Shown: piece by piece, positions 5,577 through 6,392 of the stretch
How the letters are laid out: the number at the start of each line of letters is the position of its first letter
How positions within the stretch are numbered: position 1 is the stretch's first letter
NCBI GenBank assembly: GCA_902796535.1
Contig: CADBPL010000059.1
Coordinates: 1-6,392, forward strand
Direction of reading: 5' to 3'
From: Oscillospiraceae bacterium
GTDB taxonomy: Bacteria > Bacillota > Clostridia > Oscillospirales > Acutalibacteraceae
Length of the DNA stretch: 6,392 bases
The notes under the pieces: generated by a model
Told to the model about the DNA's origin: nothing
What the model saw: the letters and a program-made list of their open reading frames with translations, nothing else
The model's database searches: none
Program-made: the position numbers and the translations under genes

Positions 5577-6392
5577 ATGGATCAGAAATTACAGCCCTTA
5601 TTCACACCGTGGAAAATCGGAAAGTGTGAAATCAAAAACCGCATCGTGCTCACCAGCATGGGCGGCACCGACCTGTTCGGGTGGATGGAGATCAACCATT
5701 TCGACAAGGACGGCGCAAAGTTCATTATGGAAGTCGCCAAAAACAACTGCGGCCTTGTGCTCCCCGGCTGCCAGCCGCTCTATAACCCCATCATGGGTCA
5801 GTGGCTCGATAAGAACAACAAAATGTACAAGGATCTCGCCAAGTGGATGCCCGAATTCCACAAGACCGGCGCCAAGCTGTTTGTGCAGCTCACCGCGGGC
5901 TTCGGCCGTTCCTTCACGGTCAGCAGCATGATGGAAATGCTCTATAACAACCCCGTTCTCAACGTGCTGAGCAAGCCGGTCATGAACCTTGACAAAATCA
6001 CGGCTTCGGCTTCGCCCGCCGAAAACCGCTGGTCTGACCGCCTGCCCTCCCGCGAGATCACCAAAAAAGAGATCGACCGTTTTGTCGAAGCGTTTGCCGT
6101 CAGCTCCCGCAAGCTCAAGGAAGCCGGGGTCGACGGCGTTGAAGTTCACGCCGTGCACGAGGGCTATCTGCTCGACCAGTTCACGCTCAAATACGTCAAC
6201 AAGCGCACCGATGAATACGGCGGCTCGTTTGAGAACCGCTACCGCTTCGCCACCGACGTGGTCAAGGCCATCAAGCGTGAATGCGGCAAGGATTTCCCCG
6301 TTTCGCTGCGCTACAGCATCGTTTCCAAAACCAAGGGCAACCGTCAGGGCGCGCTGCCGGGTGAGGACTATGTTGAAGTCGGCCGCGACATG
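5577..6392 (+). CDS. Old Yellow Enzyme-family NADH:flavin oxidoreductase, 2-enoate reductase / BaiCD-BaiH type (3' partial)
   Basis: This is the first 272 residues of an FMN-binding TIM-barrel reductase likely to reduce an activated C=C bond (an enoate, or a bile-acid or cinnamate-like substrate) in the cytoplasm. The start ATG follows AGGAGG (5564-5569) by 7 bases. LFTPWKIGKCEIKNRIV (8-24) is the usual barrel opening. FVQLTAGFGRS (102-112) and the NRWSDRLPSREITKKEI stretch (150-166) follow. GVEVHAVHEGYLLDQF (187-202) holds the paired H191 and H194, and YGGSFENRYRF (214-224) is the family signature. The extra Glu in HAVHEGYLLDQF and the late GALPGEDYVEVGRD match the enoate reductase group as I recall it. 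Such proteins are usually about 640-680 residues, with a 4Fe-4S cluster and an FAD/NAD domain, both beyond the right edge. The substrate is not determinable here. Confidence 0.88.
   Translation, partial: MDQKLQPLFTPWKIGKCEIKNRIVLTSMGGTDLFGWMEINHFDKDGAKFIMEVAKNNCGLVLPGCQPLYNPIMGQWLDKNNKMYKDLAKWMPEFHKTGAKLFVQLTAGFGRSFTVSSMMEMLYNNPVLNVLSKPVMNLDKITASASPAENRWSDRLPSREITKKEIDRFVEAFAVSSRKLKEAGVDGVEVHAVHEGYLLDQFTLKYVNKRTDEYGGSFENRYRFATDVVKAIKRECGKDFPVSLRYSIVSKTKGNRQGALPGEDYVEVGRDM

Noticed and set aside
5598..6158. Antisense open frame opposite the reductase gene.
   Set aside because: The + strand frame is open to the window edge with the full OYE signature. The antisense frame is a shadow.

Overview
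The window looks like a stretch of chromosome from a fairly GC-rich, strictly anaerobic Firmicute, most plausibly a gut Clostridia (Oscillospirales-type). This is inferred from four things: strong AGGAGG-type ribosome binding sites, short Lys/Arg-plus-Leu signal peptides of Gram-positive style, an azlCD pair, and an enoate-reductase-type flavoenzyme typical of anaerobic clostridia. No RNA gene, CRISPR array, insertion sequence or phage gene is visible.

Left part (1-2053, + strand): the 3' part of a UDP-glucuronate 4-epimerase-like sugar-nucleotide epimerase, missing only a few N-terminal residues, is followed 17 bases later by a secreted GH16 glycoside hydrolase. The pair reads as the tail end of an operon for making and trimming an extracellular polysaccharide whose other genes lie off the left edge. 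A near-perfect 12-bp hairpin with a T run in both directions (2125-2178) ends this operon and also the convergent gene on the other strand.

Middle (2189-4081, - strand): a monocistronic gene encodes a 630-residue secreted alpha/beta-hydrolase resembling the LCAT/lipase group, with a non-canonical nucleophile elbow (P-M-S-M-G). It has a good extended -10 promoter. Directly upstream of its -35 box lies a 21-bp tandem repeat in the divergent intergenic region shared with azlC.

Right part (4291-6392, + strand): azlC and azlD overlap by 11 bases and encode a two-component branched-chain amino acid exporter. After a 256-base gap with its own promoter comes the first 272 codons of an Old Yellow Enzyme-family reductase of the 2-enoate reductase/BaiCD-BaiH type, cut by the right edge.

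The window holds no obvious new multi-gene system. The two most distinctive items are the unusual secreted hydrolase and the tandem repeat at its promoter.
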